Assembly (NCBI GenBank): GCA_938006875.1
Contig: CALLMJ010000085.1
Location: forward strand, 1 to 45,318
From: an uncultured Bacteroidia bacterium
GTDB taxonomy: Bacteria > Bacteroidota > Bacteroidia > J057 > CALLMJ01
Length of the DNA: 45,318 nucleotides
Direction: 5' to 3'
Shown here: one piece after another, positions 1-8,080 of the stretch
Layout: each line of letters begins with the position of its first letter
Numbering within the stretch: position 1 is the first letter of the stretch
The notes under the pieces: model-generated
Seen by the model: only the letters and a program-made list of their open reading frames with translations
Told to the model about the DNA's origin: nothing
Databases searched by the model: none
Position numbers and translations under genes: made by a program

Positions 1-1
1 T

Positions 2-230
2 GTGGTCATTGAGTAGGCGTAGCCGTACCTGTGGTCATTGAGTAGGCGTAGCCGTACCGAAATGAGCATTTTTCGTGGGAAATCGGTTGTTTCGGTATGT
101 TTGCTTCACTCACTACTCAACAACCGCATGTGGACTGGTCATTGAGTAGGCGTTGCCGTACCGAAATGACCATGTTTCGTGGGAAATCGGTTGTTTCGGT
201 AGGTTCGCTTCACTCACTACTCAACAACCG
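2..230. repeat. Palindromic repeat, two full copies plus one truncated
   Basis: Copies lie at 2-29 (left end only), 31-126 and 137-230. Each full copy begins with GGTCATTGAGTAGGCG, runs through TACCGAAATGA and ends with TTTCGGTA...CACTACTCAACAACC. The two ends are imperfect reverse complements (TTGAGTAG...TACCGAAA against TTTCGGTA...CTACTCAA), so a copy can fold into one long hairpin. The unit is clearly richer in G+C than its surroundings and contains no reading frame. The copies differ by only a few bases, so amplification looks recent. It resembles a non-autonomous REP/MITE-type element. A degenerate relative lies at 14170-14220. Confidence 0.85.
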
Positions 231-417
231 AATATATACATAATGTTTTAAATTAACTTATTAATCGCTAACAATTAACTGGTAAGCCATTTTTAATGAA
301 TTGTTCATAAACTCTATTTTTTATATAATTTTGTTTTCATAAACTTTCCAAATTGAGTTTAAGCGTAAAAGTAGCAGCCCGATTGTAGCGAATCTAAGGG
401 GGGACGCCCAAATAAAC
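231..417. other. Gene-free AT-rich stretch with an orphan promoter-like box
   Basis: No reading frame of note is present. A plus-strand TATAATTTTG box at 324-333 matches the Bacteroidota -7 element but points into the 3' end of the convergent acyltransferase gene and has nothing to transcribe. It may be a relic of a lost gene, or chance in AT-rich sequence. The right side holds the dispersed repeat listed at 375-411. Confidence 0.4.
375..411 (-). repeat. Dispersed GGGCGT...CGGGCT repeat, copy 1
   Basis: Read on the minus strand this gives TTGGGCGTCCCCCC, then TTAGATTCGCTAC, then CGGGCT. The same framework (TTGGGCGTnCC...TTCGC...CGGGCT) occurs at 42594-42637 and, decayed, at 26628-26663. All three sit between genes. 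The function is unknown; it looks like a second short interspersed repeat family. Confidence 0.6.
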
Positions 418-1890
418 CTAAAACTGTAAATAAACAAAGGGTATAGACCCTAACGTTTTAAATTGATAAATTACTATAACCATTATTACAATTACAATAA
501 TTTTTAAACTCCAATGTAAAACTATAAATTGTGATTCAAAAAATTTTTTCCATGAGTTAGGAAGAAAATGTAAAATAATACCAGCTAGCAATATATGAGC
601 TACAATTTTATATTCCTCGTACCATTTTAAGAATAATTCTGCATGAAAATCGTTCAAAATTCTATCAAACATTTTGAAACTACTTTCTAATGAAGGGGAA
701 TTGAAAAAGAAAAATGTAAAAGTAAGGAAGGTATAAGTAAACAAAATACTGAAAATGGTATGAAAATGTGTACCCCAGAAATTTTTTAAAGCGATACGAA
801 ATTTTTGAGTAGCAATTTCATAGCTGATAGCAAGTCCATGTAGAAGCCCCCAAACAATAAAAGTAAAATTGGCTCCATGCCAAATTCCTGATAATAAAAA
901 GGTTACCATCATACTAAAAATTGCTGCACTTTTTCCCCAACTTCTTAATGAAAAATTTAAGGGTGTAAAAACATAATCATTAAACCATTGAAATAAAGTA
1001 ATATGCCAACGTCTCCAAAATTCTGTAATGGATTGAGATTTAAAGGGTTCGTTAAAATTTTGTGGAATTTGAATACCCACTAACAAACTCATACCGATTG
1101 CCATATCGGTATATCCAGAAAAATCATTGTATAAATAAAATCCGTAAGCAAATGCCGCTATTAATGACTCCAAACCTGTATAAAAACCAGGATTTTCAAA
1201 TATCCTTAGTATAAAATTGGAACCTAAAGGGTCTGATAAAATCACTTTTTTGGCTAAACCGCTAATAATTAACCAATAACCTAAGCTAATGATTTTGTCA
1301 TCAATATGAGTTTTATTTTTGATTTGCTCTAAGAAAGGTTCTGCTTTACTTATTGGGCCTGCTAAAATAGTTGGAAAATAACTTAAATACAGTAAATAAT
1401 GAAAATAATTGGTTTCAGGATTTTCAATTATTTCATTGTAAACATCAAAAATATAAGAAAGACTTCTAAAAATCCAAAAAGAAATCCCTAAAGGGGCTAT
1501 GATTTGAGGAATAAAAACATCTTGACCTGTCCAAAGATTCCATGTTTGAAGAGTAAATCCTAAATATTTGAAAACAAATAAGATACTAATATTGATAAAA
1601 ACGCTTGTATAAAGCAAAAGTTTTTTGAGGCTATCCTTTTTTTCTTTATGAATTTGTAAGGCAATGAAATAATCAATCAAAGCATAAAACATCAAAAATA
1701 TAACAAACTCGTTGGATAGTTTATAATAGATATACAAACTAAAAACCAATAATGTGGTATTTCTAAATGTAACTTGATGCTGAGTGATTGACCAAACCAA
1801 ATAAAAAATGACAAAAAAAATGGCAAAAATGCCAGAAGTAAAAGTAGGTAAGTATTCTGATGAATAGGTAAAAAATTTCCAAAAGTCCAT
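418..1890 (-). CDS. MBOAT-family O-acyltransferase (AlgI/PatA-like)
   Basis: A polytopic membrane protein of 490 residues, the usual size for AlgI/DltB-type MBOAT enzymes, which pass acyl (usually acetyl) groups across the inner membrane to an extracytoplasmic polymer. The family signatures are visible: WRRWHIT with His296, and GIWHGANFTFIVWGLLHG with the presumed catalytic His338; NDFSGYTDMAIG precedes them. Hydrophobic segments run throughout. It lies 6 bp downstream of the LysM-SGNH gene and is almost certainly co-transcribed with it. MBOAT plus SGNH is the layout of peptidoglycan (PatA/PatB) and alginate or exopolysaccharide (AlgI/AlgJ) O-acetylation systems. The acceptor polymer is inferred from the partner, not seen in this protein. 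The family is sure; the substrate is not. Confidence 0.9.
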   Translation of the reverse strand: MDFWKFFTYSSEYLPTFTSGIFAIFFVIFYLVWSITQHQVTFRNTTLLVFSLYIYYKLSNEFVIFLMFYALIDYFIALQIHKEKKDSLKKLLLYTSVFINISILFVFKYLGFTLQTWNLWTGQDVFIPQIIAPLGISFWIFRSLSYIFDVYNEIIENPETNYFHYLLYLSYFPTILAGPISKAEPFLEQIKNKTHIDDKIISLGYWLIISGLAKKVILSDPLGSNFILRIFENPGFYTGLESLIAAFAYGFYLYNDFSGYTDMAIGMSLLVGIQIPQNFNEPFKSQSITEFWRRWHITLFQWFNDYVFTPLNFSLRSWGKSAAIFSMMVTFLLSGIWHGANFTFIVWGLLHGLAISYEIATQKFRIALKNFWGTHFHTIFSILFTYTFLTFTFFFFNSPSLESSFKMFDRILNDFHAELFLKWYEEYKIVAHILLAGIILHFLPNSWKKFFESQFIVLHWSLKIIVIVIMVIVIYQFKTLGSIPFVYLQF

Positions 1891-1896
1891 TTTGAG

Positions 1897-3771
1897 TTAC
1901 GGCAAATTAAGGATATCACCGGGCATTAGCTTTTTATCTTTCCCTGGATTGATTTTCAATAGTTTTTCAACAGAAACGTTATGTTTTTTTGCAATGAGCC
2001 ATAAATTATCACCACTTTTTACCGTGTATTTTTTTGAAGTCTGATTTTTAGAGTTTAGAGGTTTGGTAATATTATTTTGAGTGGTTAGGTTAGAAGCTAT
2101 TTGTTTGTTCTGTACTTGTAAGGAAGAATTTTTAGTATGATTAGAAATATGGGTTTGTTGTGTTTTGGGTAAGTGTGATACAATTTTTTGAATAATCTGG
2201 TTTTTGGGGACTAAAGATGAATCTGTATAAATCGTTAAATATTGACCGGCATAAATGGTGTTACCTCTTATGAAATTCCATTTTTGAATATCAGTAACAG
2301 TAACTTCGTATTTATCTGCTATCATGGATAAATATTCTCCTTTGTTTACTCTATGCCAAGCCTTTACTGGTACTTTTTTTACAATTTTAACTTCCTCTTT
2401 TTTATGAGAATGGGTATTTTCTACTAATGCTGTTGGAATTTTTTTGGGTTCTTCTTTATTCAATACCACTAAACTCAAATCGGATTTATCAAAAATTCCG
2501 TTAAGTAAGATTTGATGATAAGTATTAAGATAAGCATTAGCGTAAAGCTCTCCTCTTAATTTATAGCCTGGGAAATTTAGGTGTACTCTATCCCATTGGC
2601 AAAGGTTATTTTTATGCCATTCTAGCATAGAATAACGACCACCAGAAACGTTATAATAATCAAAAAAAACAGATTGGGTATCAAAAGCAACCCTTTTAGC
2701 AATAGCTTGAGCCTTACCAACTTCTGGAATACTTAATCCACCTCTATAAAGGTCATGAGAACATGAAATGATAATAGTAGAATTAGGCGCTGCATTTTTA
2801 AATCGGTTAATGATAGCCCTTAAATTGTATTCATACATGGGTTCATTAATCCCTGCGTAATAATCGTTACCACCTAAATCAATAACCAAAATATCGGGTT
2901 GCATATCTGCAATTTGTTGATCCATGAGGTTTTGTCTTAAAATACTTAAAAATCCAGCACCGTTAATTCCTACACTATGGTATAAAATTCCTTGATTTTC
3001 AGGTGTTTCAAATGATATACCATGGCATTCAAAAAAGGTTTGATTTTTTTCAGATTGGTAAATATAAAAAGTTAGGTTATCACTAGCTTTAGGTAATTCT
3101 ACTTCTACAAAAGGCTTATCAGGATTTAATTTTGTATTTACATAAACAGCAGATTGTTGAACACCACCAGGTAAAATTTTTAAATCGTAGCTATTTTCTG
3201 AATATTTTCTATAAATTTTTAGAATTTTATTGTTAGCGTGTTGAGGATTAGGAGCAAAGCGAATGGTAAAAGTAGCTTTTTTGTCAAAGGTTTTTATGGT
3301 AACTCCTGAAATTCCGATGTCTAATTTGGGTTGAAATTGAACATTTTTAGCACTTTCCCAAAGCCCCGTAAAAGTTGTGGTATAATCGGAACCTGGGTGA
3401 GTTCTTGCTGCGGAATAAGGAAATACCATTCCTCTACCTCCTTCTCCAAAAACTTTTTGTAATCTAGTTCTAATTTCATGAGTAAAAATATCAGCTTGGA
3501 CATGAGAATCTCCAAAATGAATCACTTTAAGTTTACGGGAACCAACATTTTTCATAGATTGAACCATGGGCTCTATAGCTTTATAATCAGACCATTGAAA
3601 AATGTTATAATGATATCTTATGAAAGGATATTTTTTTTCGTAGTAAATTTTTTGTTCAATATATTCAGGACATGAGTAGCATGGTTCAGCATGAGAACAT
3701 CCCGAAGAAATAATAAATAAAACGAAAAATAGCAGGTGGTGAATCGAAGAATTGCCGGCAATTTTTTGCAT
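1897..3771 (-). CDS. Secreted SGNH/GDSL esterase with two C-terminal LysM domains
   Basis: A 624-residue exported protein. The start at 3771 gives MQKIAG followed by a hydrophobic segment ending LFIISSGCSHA, a signal peptide with a possible lipoprotein cysteine; an upstream in-frame ATG at 3879 would overlap the promoter and put 36 residues before the signal. The SGNH blocks are HFGDSH (nucleophile Ser89), DLGGNDYY, and WDRVHLN near residue 416 with the Asp/His pair. Two LysM repeats close the protein: WHRVNKGEYLSMIADKY and YTVKSGDNLWLIAKKH, joined by a Ser/Asn/Gln-rich linker. LysM binds peptidoglycan glycan chains, so the esterase or transferase is probably held on the wall. The 3' end is 6 bp from the MBOAT gene. 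A PatB-like role (acetyl transfer to peptidoglycan) is an inference; a deacetylase or a polysaccharide transferase is also possible. Confidence 0.85.
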   Translation of the reverse strand: MQKIAGNSSIHHLLFFVLFIISSGCSHAEPCYSCPEYIEQKIYYEKKYPFIRYHYNIFQWSDYKAIEPMVQSMKNVGSRKLKVIHFGDSHVQADIFTHEIRTRLQKVFGEGGRGMVFPYSAARTHPGSDYTTTFTGLWESAKNVQFQPKLDIGISGVTIKTFDKKATFTIRFAPNPQHANNKILKIYRKYSENSYDLKILPGGVQQSAVYVNTKLNPDKPFVEVELPKASDNLTFYIYQSEKNQTFFECHGISFETPENQGILYHSVGINGAGFLSILRQNLMDQQIADMQPDILVIDLGGNDYYAGINEPMYEYNLRAIINRFKNAAPNSTIIISCSHDLYRGGLSIPEVGKAQAIAKRVAFDTQSVFFDYYNVSGGRYSMLEWHKNNLCQWDRVHLNFPGYKLRGELYANAYLNTYHQILLNGIFDKSDLSLVVLNKEEPKKIPTALVENTHSHKKEEVKIVKKVPVKAWHRVNKGEYLSMIADKYEVTVTDIQKWNFIRGNTIYAGQYLTIYTDSSLVPKNQIIQKIVSHLPKTQQTHISNHTKNSSLQVQNKQIASNLTTQNNITKPLNSKNQTSKKYTVKSGDNLWLIAKKHNVSVEKLLKINPGKDKKLMPGDILNLP

Positions 3772-3776
3772 CGTTG

Positions 3777-3784
3777 CAAAATTA
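3777..3784 (-). promoter_or_regulatory. Promoter -7 box of the LysM-SGNH/MBOAT operon
   Basis: TAATTTTG on the minus strand ends 5 nt before the ATG, so the transcript is leaderless or nearly so. It is divergent from the promoter at 3858, 100 bp separating the two start codons. Confidence 0.65.
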
Positions 3785-3857
3785 TAAAAAAATATTCGGA
3801 ATCCAATAAAAGTGGATAAAATGTAAATATTGTTTTTATCATAAAAAGAATTTTTTA

Positions 3858-3865
3858 TAATTTTG
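3858..3865 (+). promoter_or_regulatory. Promoter -7 box of the type B T9SS gene
   Basis: TAATTTTG within TATAATTTTGC ends 6 nt before the ATG at 3872. This decides the start codon: an in-frame TTG at 3863 falls inside the box. Confidence 0.65.
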
Positions 3866-3871
3866 CTACTC

Positions 3872-6064
3872 ATGTTCAAAGCTAGAATTTTACAATCTCT
3901 TTTGTTTTTAGGTTTATTTTTTCAAGGATATTCACAATTTCAAGCCAATTATTGGTATTTTGGAAATTTTAATGGTTTACAATTTACTAACGGTTTTGCT
4001 GAACATGTAACTAATGGCCGTTTAAAAACAGAAGAAGGCTGTGCTACTATTTCTGACTCATTGGGGAATCTATTATTTTATACCAACGGACAAAATCTAT
4101 ATGGAAAAAATCATCAATTAATTAGCAATCAACTTATTGGAAATCCCGATGCCGCTCAATCTTCCATTTTTGTACCCTTTCCCACTCAAGAAGATACCCT
4201 ATATCTTTTTGTTAATGGTGCGTTTGGAAATGGAGGATTACATTATTATTTATTGAGTGCAAGTCAACAAACTATACTTAATGGACCCTATTTATTATAT
4301 CAGCCTACCTGTGAAAAAATAACTGCTGTTCATCAAAACAATCAAAAAGATTTTTGGTTATTAACTCACGAATGGAATTCTGATAAATTTGTATGTTATT
4401 CAATCACGCAACAAGGAATTAGTAATCCTATTATAACATTTATAGGTACAGTTCATACAGGAACGAGTGTAATTGCATCAGGAACAATGAAATTTTCTTT
4501 ACAGGGAAATCAAGTAGCCTGTGCTATTCCTTACTTAAATTTAGTAGAACGTTTTGATTTTCAGAATGGTATATTGTCTAATTATAGAACCAAAAGTATA
4601 AGAAATCCTTATGGAGTGAGTTTTTCACCCGATGGTCAAATATTATATGCAACAGGGTATTATTTTGCACAAGGCGGTGCATTAGTCAATGAAGTTTTTC
4701 AATGGAATCATCAAAACCAATTAATAACTATAGGCTCATGGACTTCCCCATTATTCACACCCGAAATTTGGATAGGAGACATTTCTAACGCAATAGACGG
4801 TAAAATGTATGTAGCAAAAAAAGATGCACAAGCTCTCGCAGTGATTGAAAAACCTAATTTGAATGGTACTGCTTGTAACTTTTTACTGAATGGCTTGCCT
4901 ACTACCAATTACTTGGTTCAATATGGTTTACCAAACTTTGTACAATCTTATTTATTAGTACCCAATCTCAACTTTCAAATTCCGCCATCTGTTTGTGCTA
5001 CAGATACTTTTACGCTTTGTGCAACTTCCAATTTACAAGGAAATTTTGAATGGTATATCAATAACCAAACTTTTATAACATCTAATAACTGTATTTCTTA
5101 TTCCTTTGTTCAACCGGGAGATTATACCATTACATTGACCCAGCAAGGTTATAAAGTTTCCAAAACCATTAAAGTTTACGGAAAACCACAAAATCCATTT
5201 TCTCAAAATATACTTTATGCTTGCAAAGAAGAAATTGTTACATTAGATGCACAAAACCCAGGAGCAAGTTATTTTTGGTCTAATGGATTTTCTAGTCAAT
5301 CTATACAGGTCAATCGTTCTGGGCGATATAACGTCAAAATTTATTATGGTGATGGTCAATGCCCTGAGTTATTTTTTGTTAATTTAGTTTTTATAGATAC
5401 ACCTAAACATAATTTCCCTGATACGTTAGTTTGTGATTTGCCATTGATTACATTTACCAACCCTTTTAACGATGCACAAGCTATATGGAACGGAAATTTT
5501 ATTTCAGATACTTTCACCATAGCTCAAAATGGTATTTATACAGTAAAATTTATTCGTTCGTCAATATGTGAATGGGTGGATACTTTTCAAGTAACTATTT
5601 CACCACCATGGATTAGAATTATGCCTTTTGATACAACGTTTTGTCCAACTAAAGGTTCTATTGAATTAGATGCAGGGAATTCCCAAAATTACCTTTGGAG
5701 TACAAACGAAACCTCAAGAAAAATATTAGTGAAAGAACCCGGGATTTTCTCTGTTTTAAGAACCGATGCCAATGGCTGTTCAACTTTTGAAGAAATTACT
5801 GTTAGAAATGAATGCAATTTGTTGTATATGCCCAACGCATTTACACCTAATCAAGATGGAAAGAATGAAACTTTAAAACCTATAACTGGAGAGCCTATGG
5901 ATTATGAAATGTTTATTTACAATAATACTGGTAAATTAGTATTTCAAGGTATAGAGTGGGGTGGGGAAAGCTTCCCAGAAGGAGTTTATATGGTTCTGGT
6001 GAAAGGTAAGTGGGCGAATGGAAAAACTATTCAAGAAGTTTATAATGTTTTATTAATACGTTAA
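3872..6064 (+). CDS. Secreted type B T9SS (gliding-associated C-terminal domain) protein
   Basis: 730 residues. A signal peptide (MFKARILQSLLFLGLFFQGYSQ) is followed by NYWYFGNFNGLQF and EGCATISDSLGNLLFYTNG, the usual opening of Bacteroidota surface proteins with an N-terminal beta-propeller. The middle (about 370-650) carries Cys-containing PKD/Ig-like modules (GDYTITLTQQG, ATYFWSNG-like strands). The end, LYMPNAFTPNQDGKNE...YEMFIYNNTGKLVFQG...PEGVYMVLVKG, is a textbook CHU_C/type B T9SS sorting domain, so the protein is exported through the outer membrane by T9SS and kept on the surface or released. No catalytic domain is evident; an adhesin or structural role is a guess. It is monocistronic, with its own promoter. 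Confidence 0.88.
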   Translation: MFKARILQSLLFLGLFFQGYSQFQANYWYFGNFNGLQFTNGFAEHVTNGRLKTEEGCATISDSLGNLLFYTNGQNLYGKNHQLISNQLIGNPDAAQSSIFVPFPTQEDTLYLFVNGAFGNGGLHYYLLSASQQTILNGPYLLYQPTCEKITAVHQNNQKDFWLLTHEWNSDKFVCYSITQQGISNPIITFIGTVHTGTSVIASGTMKFSLQGNQVACAIPYLNLVERFDFQNGILSNYRTKSIRNPYGVSFSPDGQILYATGYYFAQGGALVNEVFQWNHQNQLITIGSWTSPLFTPEIWIGDISNAIDGKMYVAKKDAQALAVIEKPNLNGTACNFLLNGLPTTNYLVQYGLPNFVQSYLLVPNLNFQIPPSVCATDTFTLCATSNLQGNFEWYINNQTFITSNNCISYSFVQPGDYTITLTQQGYKVSKTIKVYGKPQNPFSQNILYACKEEIVTLDAQNPGASYFWSNGFSSQSIQVNRSGRYNVKIYYGDGQCPELFFVNLVFIDTPKHNFPDTLVCDLPLITFTNPFNDAQAIWNGNFISDTFTIAQNGIYTVKFIRSSICEWVDTFQVTISPPWIRIMPFDTTFCPTKGSIELDAGNSQNYLWSTNETSRKILVKEPGIFSVLRTDANGCSTFEEITVRNECNLLYMPNAFTPNQDGKNETLKPITGEPMDYEMFIYNNTGKLVFQGIEWGGESFPEGVYMVLVKGKWANGKTIQEVYNVLLIR

Positions 6065-6079
6065 TTATTAATACGTTAC
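6050..6079 (+). repeat. 15-bp tandem duplication across a stop codon
   Basis: TTATTAATACGTTAA (6050-6064) is followed at once by TTATTAATACGTTAC (6065-6079), 14 of 15 bases identical. The first unit encodes the last residues and stop of the T9SS gene, so the duplication left the protein unchanged. Confidence 0.8.
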
Positions 6080-6149
6080 AGTTCATCGTCAAAAATATTA
6101 TATTAGACTGAATTTAAAAGAATTGGAATAATTTTTAAAAGAATCAATT

Positions 6150-6164
6150 TTGTTCGTATATTTG
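6150..6164 (+). promoter_or_regulatory. arsR promoter with overlapping putative ArsR operator
   Basis: TTGTTCGTA (6150-6158) overlaps the -7 box TATATTTG (6157-6164), about 21 nt before the arsR ATG. The same nonamer recurs twice before acr3 (6500-6508 and 6530-6538). A repressor bound here would cover the -7 box, which suits autorepression relieved by arsenite. The operator assignment is inferred from repetition and position. Confidence 0.5.
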
Positions 6165-6185
6165 CTAATAATTAATTGATTATTC

Positions 6186-6485
6186 ATGCCCTCAAAAAAC
6201 GATTCATTTTCAGAAGAACAAATCCTAACAGCTAGGTTTGCAAAAGCCTTAGCCCATCCAGTTCGTTTGGCTATTTTAAAAATACTTCATTCCAAAGCTT
6301 GTTGTTATCATGGAGATATGGCAGAGGAACTACCTATTGCAAAATCTACCCTTTCCCAGCATCTAAATGAATTAAAAAATGCAGGGCTTATTCAAGGGAA
6401 TATTACCCCGCCTACTACAAAATATTGCATTCATAAAGAAAATTTTCAACTTGCTAAAAAATTGATTAACAACATTTTTGAATAA
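6186..6485 (+). CDS. arsR: ArsR-family metalloregulatory repressor
   Basis: A 99-residue winged-helix protein of the ArsR/SmtB family. LAHPVRLAILKILHSKACCYHGDM leads into AEELPIAKSTLSQHLNELKNAGLIQG, the DNA-reading helix-turn-helix. The Cys39-Cys40 pair at the start of the helix-turn-helix lies where ArsR proteins place arsenite-binding thiols (ELCVCDL in classical ArsR), and a third Cys occurs in KYCIHKEN near the C terminus. It is followed by acr3, a DUF6428 gene and an arsenate reductase on the same strand, so it very probably represses its own operon and releases on arsenite or antimonite. Exact ligand thiols are inferred. Confidence 0.92.
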   Translation: MPSKNDSFSEEQILTARFAKALAHPVRLAILKILHSKACCYHGDMAEELPIAKSTLSQHLNELKNAGLIQGNITPPTTKYCIHKENFQLAKKLINNIFE

Positions 6486-6495
6486 ATTCAAAAAA

Positions 6496-6543
6496 AATAT
6501 TGTTCGTAAAATTCCGAATATATCAAATATTGTTCGTAAAATT
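6496..6543 (+). promoter_or_regulatory. Two 18-bp direct repeats before acr3, putative ArsR sites
   Basis: AATATTGTTCGTAAAATT occurs identically at 6496-6513 and 6526-6543, start-to-start spacing 30 bp, close to three helical turns. The core TTGTTCGTA is shared with the arsR promoter. The first copy continues into CCGAA, giving TTCG...CGAA symmetry. A weak -7-like TAAAATTG abuts the second copy, so acr3 may have its own regulated promoter. Confidence 0.5.
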
Positions 6544-6572
6544 GCAAAAAATTGTAAGTCTTTTTTAGTCGT

Positions 6573-7592
6573 ATGCAACCCAAGTTAAAATTTTTAGATA
6601 GATACCTAACGTTATGGATATTTCTTGCGATGTTTATAGGAGTAGTTTTGGGTTATTTATTTCCAGGTATTAAAACCTTATTTGATTCTCTTTCCGTTGG
6701 TTCAACCAATATTCCACTGGCAATAGGATTGATTTTAATGATGTATCCACCACTTGCCAAAGTAGATTATTCTTTGCTTCCCAAAGCATTTCAAGATAAA
6801 AAATCCATGTTTTTATCCTTATTCCTTAATTGGGTATTAGGTCCTCTATTAATGTTTGGATTAGCAGTATTATTTTTAAAAGACCAACCCGATTATATGG
6901 TAGGCTTAATATTGATTGGTTTGGCACGTTGCATTGCTATGGTAATCGTTTGGAATGATTTAGCGGGGGGAAACCGAGAATATGGAGCATTGTTAATAGC
7001 TTTAAATAGCATTTTTCAAGTAATTTCTTATAGCTTTTATGCTTGGATATTTATTAACATTTTACCCTCCAAATTGGGAATTGGTAATTTTGATATTCAT
7101 GTTCCGATGAGTGAGGTAACTCAAAGTGTTGTAATTTATTTAGGAATTCCGTTTTTAGCAGGATTTTTAAGTAGAAAAATTTTAGTTCAATCCAAAGGCA
7201 TTACTTGGTATAACACAAAGTTTGTACCCGTTATTTCTCCAATTACTTTATATGCTTTATTGTTTACTATTGTTTTGATGTTTAGTTTAAAAGGAGACAA
7301 AATTTTAGAACTACCCTTTGATGTTTTAAAAGTAGCCATACCTTTAATTCTTTATTTTGTGATTATGTTTTTTATGAGTTTTTTTATCAACAAATCTATG
7401 AAAGTAGCTTATGATAAAAATGCTTCTATATCATTCACAGCAACAGGAAATAACTTTGAGTTAGCCATTGCCGTTGCAATTGCTGTTTATGGTATACATT
7501 CCGCTCAAGCTTTTGCTGGTGTTATTGGCCCTTTGGTAGAAGTCCCTGTATTGATTTTGTTAGTAAAAGCCAGCCAAAAATTAAAATATTAA
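6573..7592 (+). CDS. acr3: Arsenite efflux permease ACR3
   Basis: A 339-residue inner-membrane transporter of the ACR3 branch of the BASS superfamily, which extrudes arsenite using the proton-motive force. About ten hydrophobic helices can be drawn. LIGLARCIAMVIVWNDLAGGNREYGALLIALNS contains the invariant Cys120 needed for arsenite transport, and TGNNFELAIAVAIAVYG near residue 290 is the second conserved block of the family. Length is normal. It follows arsR by 87 bp containing two putative operator repeats, and precedes DUF6428 by 12 bp. Together with the reductase downstream it forms a complete reduce-and-export arsenate pathway. Confidence 0.95.
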   Translation: MQPKLKFLDRYLTLWIFLAMFIGVVLGYLFPGIKTLFDSLSVGSTNIPLAIGLILMMYPPLAKVDYSLLPKAFQDKKSMFLSLFLNWVLGPLLMFGLAVLFLKDQPDYMVGLILIGLARCIAMVIVWNDLAGGNREYGALLIALNSIFQVISYSFYAWIFINILPSKLGIGNFDIHVPMSEVTQSVVIYLGIPFLAGFLSRKILVQSKGITWYNTKFVPVISPITLYALLFTIVLMFSLKGDKILELPFDVLKVAIPLILYFVIMFFMSFFINKSMKVAYDKNASISFTATGNNFELAIAVAIAVYGIHSAQAFAGVIGPLVEVPVLILLVKASQKLKY

Positions 7593-7604
7593 TCAAAAAT
7601 TTAT

Positions 7605-8078
7605 ATGACTATTCAAGAGTTTAAAAATCATTTAAAAAATTTAGAGGTTATTCAATTTGCTTTACCTAATGGCAAATTGGTTCCAGAACATTTTCATATT
7701 ACTGAAATGGGAAAAAAAACCAAACATTTTATAGATTGTGGAAATACTATTCGTAAAGAATGTTTCGTTAGTTTTCAATTATGGTACGCTAATGATTATC
7801 AGCATAGATTAACCTCAGAAAAATTATTCAAAATTATTGCTGCCTCTGAACCCCTTTTTGAAAACGAAAATTTAGAATTAGAAGTAGAATACCAAACCGA
7901 TTTAACCATAGGTATTTTTGGTTTAGAATTCAAACAGGGAATTTTTCAATTAACAGAAAAATATACTACTTGTTTAGCTACTGACCATTGTGGTATACCT
8001 AAAGAAAAGCTAAAGGTACCATTAAAAAGTTTGGGAAAAACCAATAGTTGTTGTTCTTCTGGTACAAATTGCTGTTAA
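7605..8078 (+). CDS. DUF6428-family protein with Cys-rich tail
   Basis: 157 residues, no signal peptide and no membrane segment. It matches the small DUF6428 proteins found in Bacteroidota arsenic clusters (MTIQEFKNHLKNLEVIQFALPNG opening; PEHFHITEMG; GNTIRKECFVSFQLW). The C terminus is thiol-rich: CLATDHCG, then CCSSGTNCC as the last nine residues, a plausible soft-metal site. It sits between the arsenite exporter and the arsenate reductase, with 2 bp before the latter's ATG, so an arsenic-handling role (chaperone or buffer for As(III)) is likely but unproven. No enzymatic motif is visible. Confidence 0.8.
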   Translation: MTIQEFKNHLKNLEVIQFALPNGKLVPEHFHITEMGKKTKHFIDCGNTIRKECFVSFQLWYANDYQHRLTSEKLFKIIAASEPLFENENLELEVEYQTDLTIGIFGLEFKQGIFQLTEKYTTCLATDHCGIPKEKLKVPLKSLGKTNSCCSSGTNCC

Positions 8079-8080
8079 TT

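Noticed and set aside
2-230. CRISPR array
   Set aside because: Repeats of about 95 bp in two full copies without short unique spacers; palindromic interspersed repeat fits better.
1692-1919. 75-codon minus-strand frame over the MBOAT start
   Set aside because: Overlaps the first part of a certain gene in another frame and has no promoter or family pattern.
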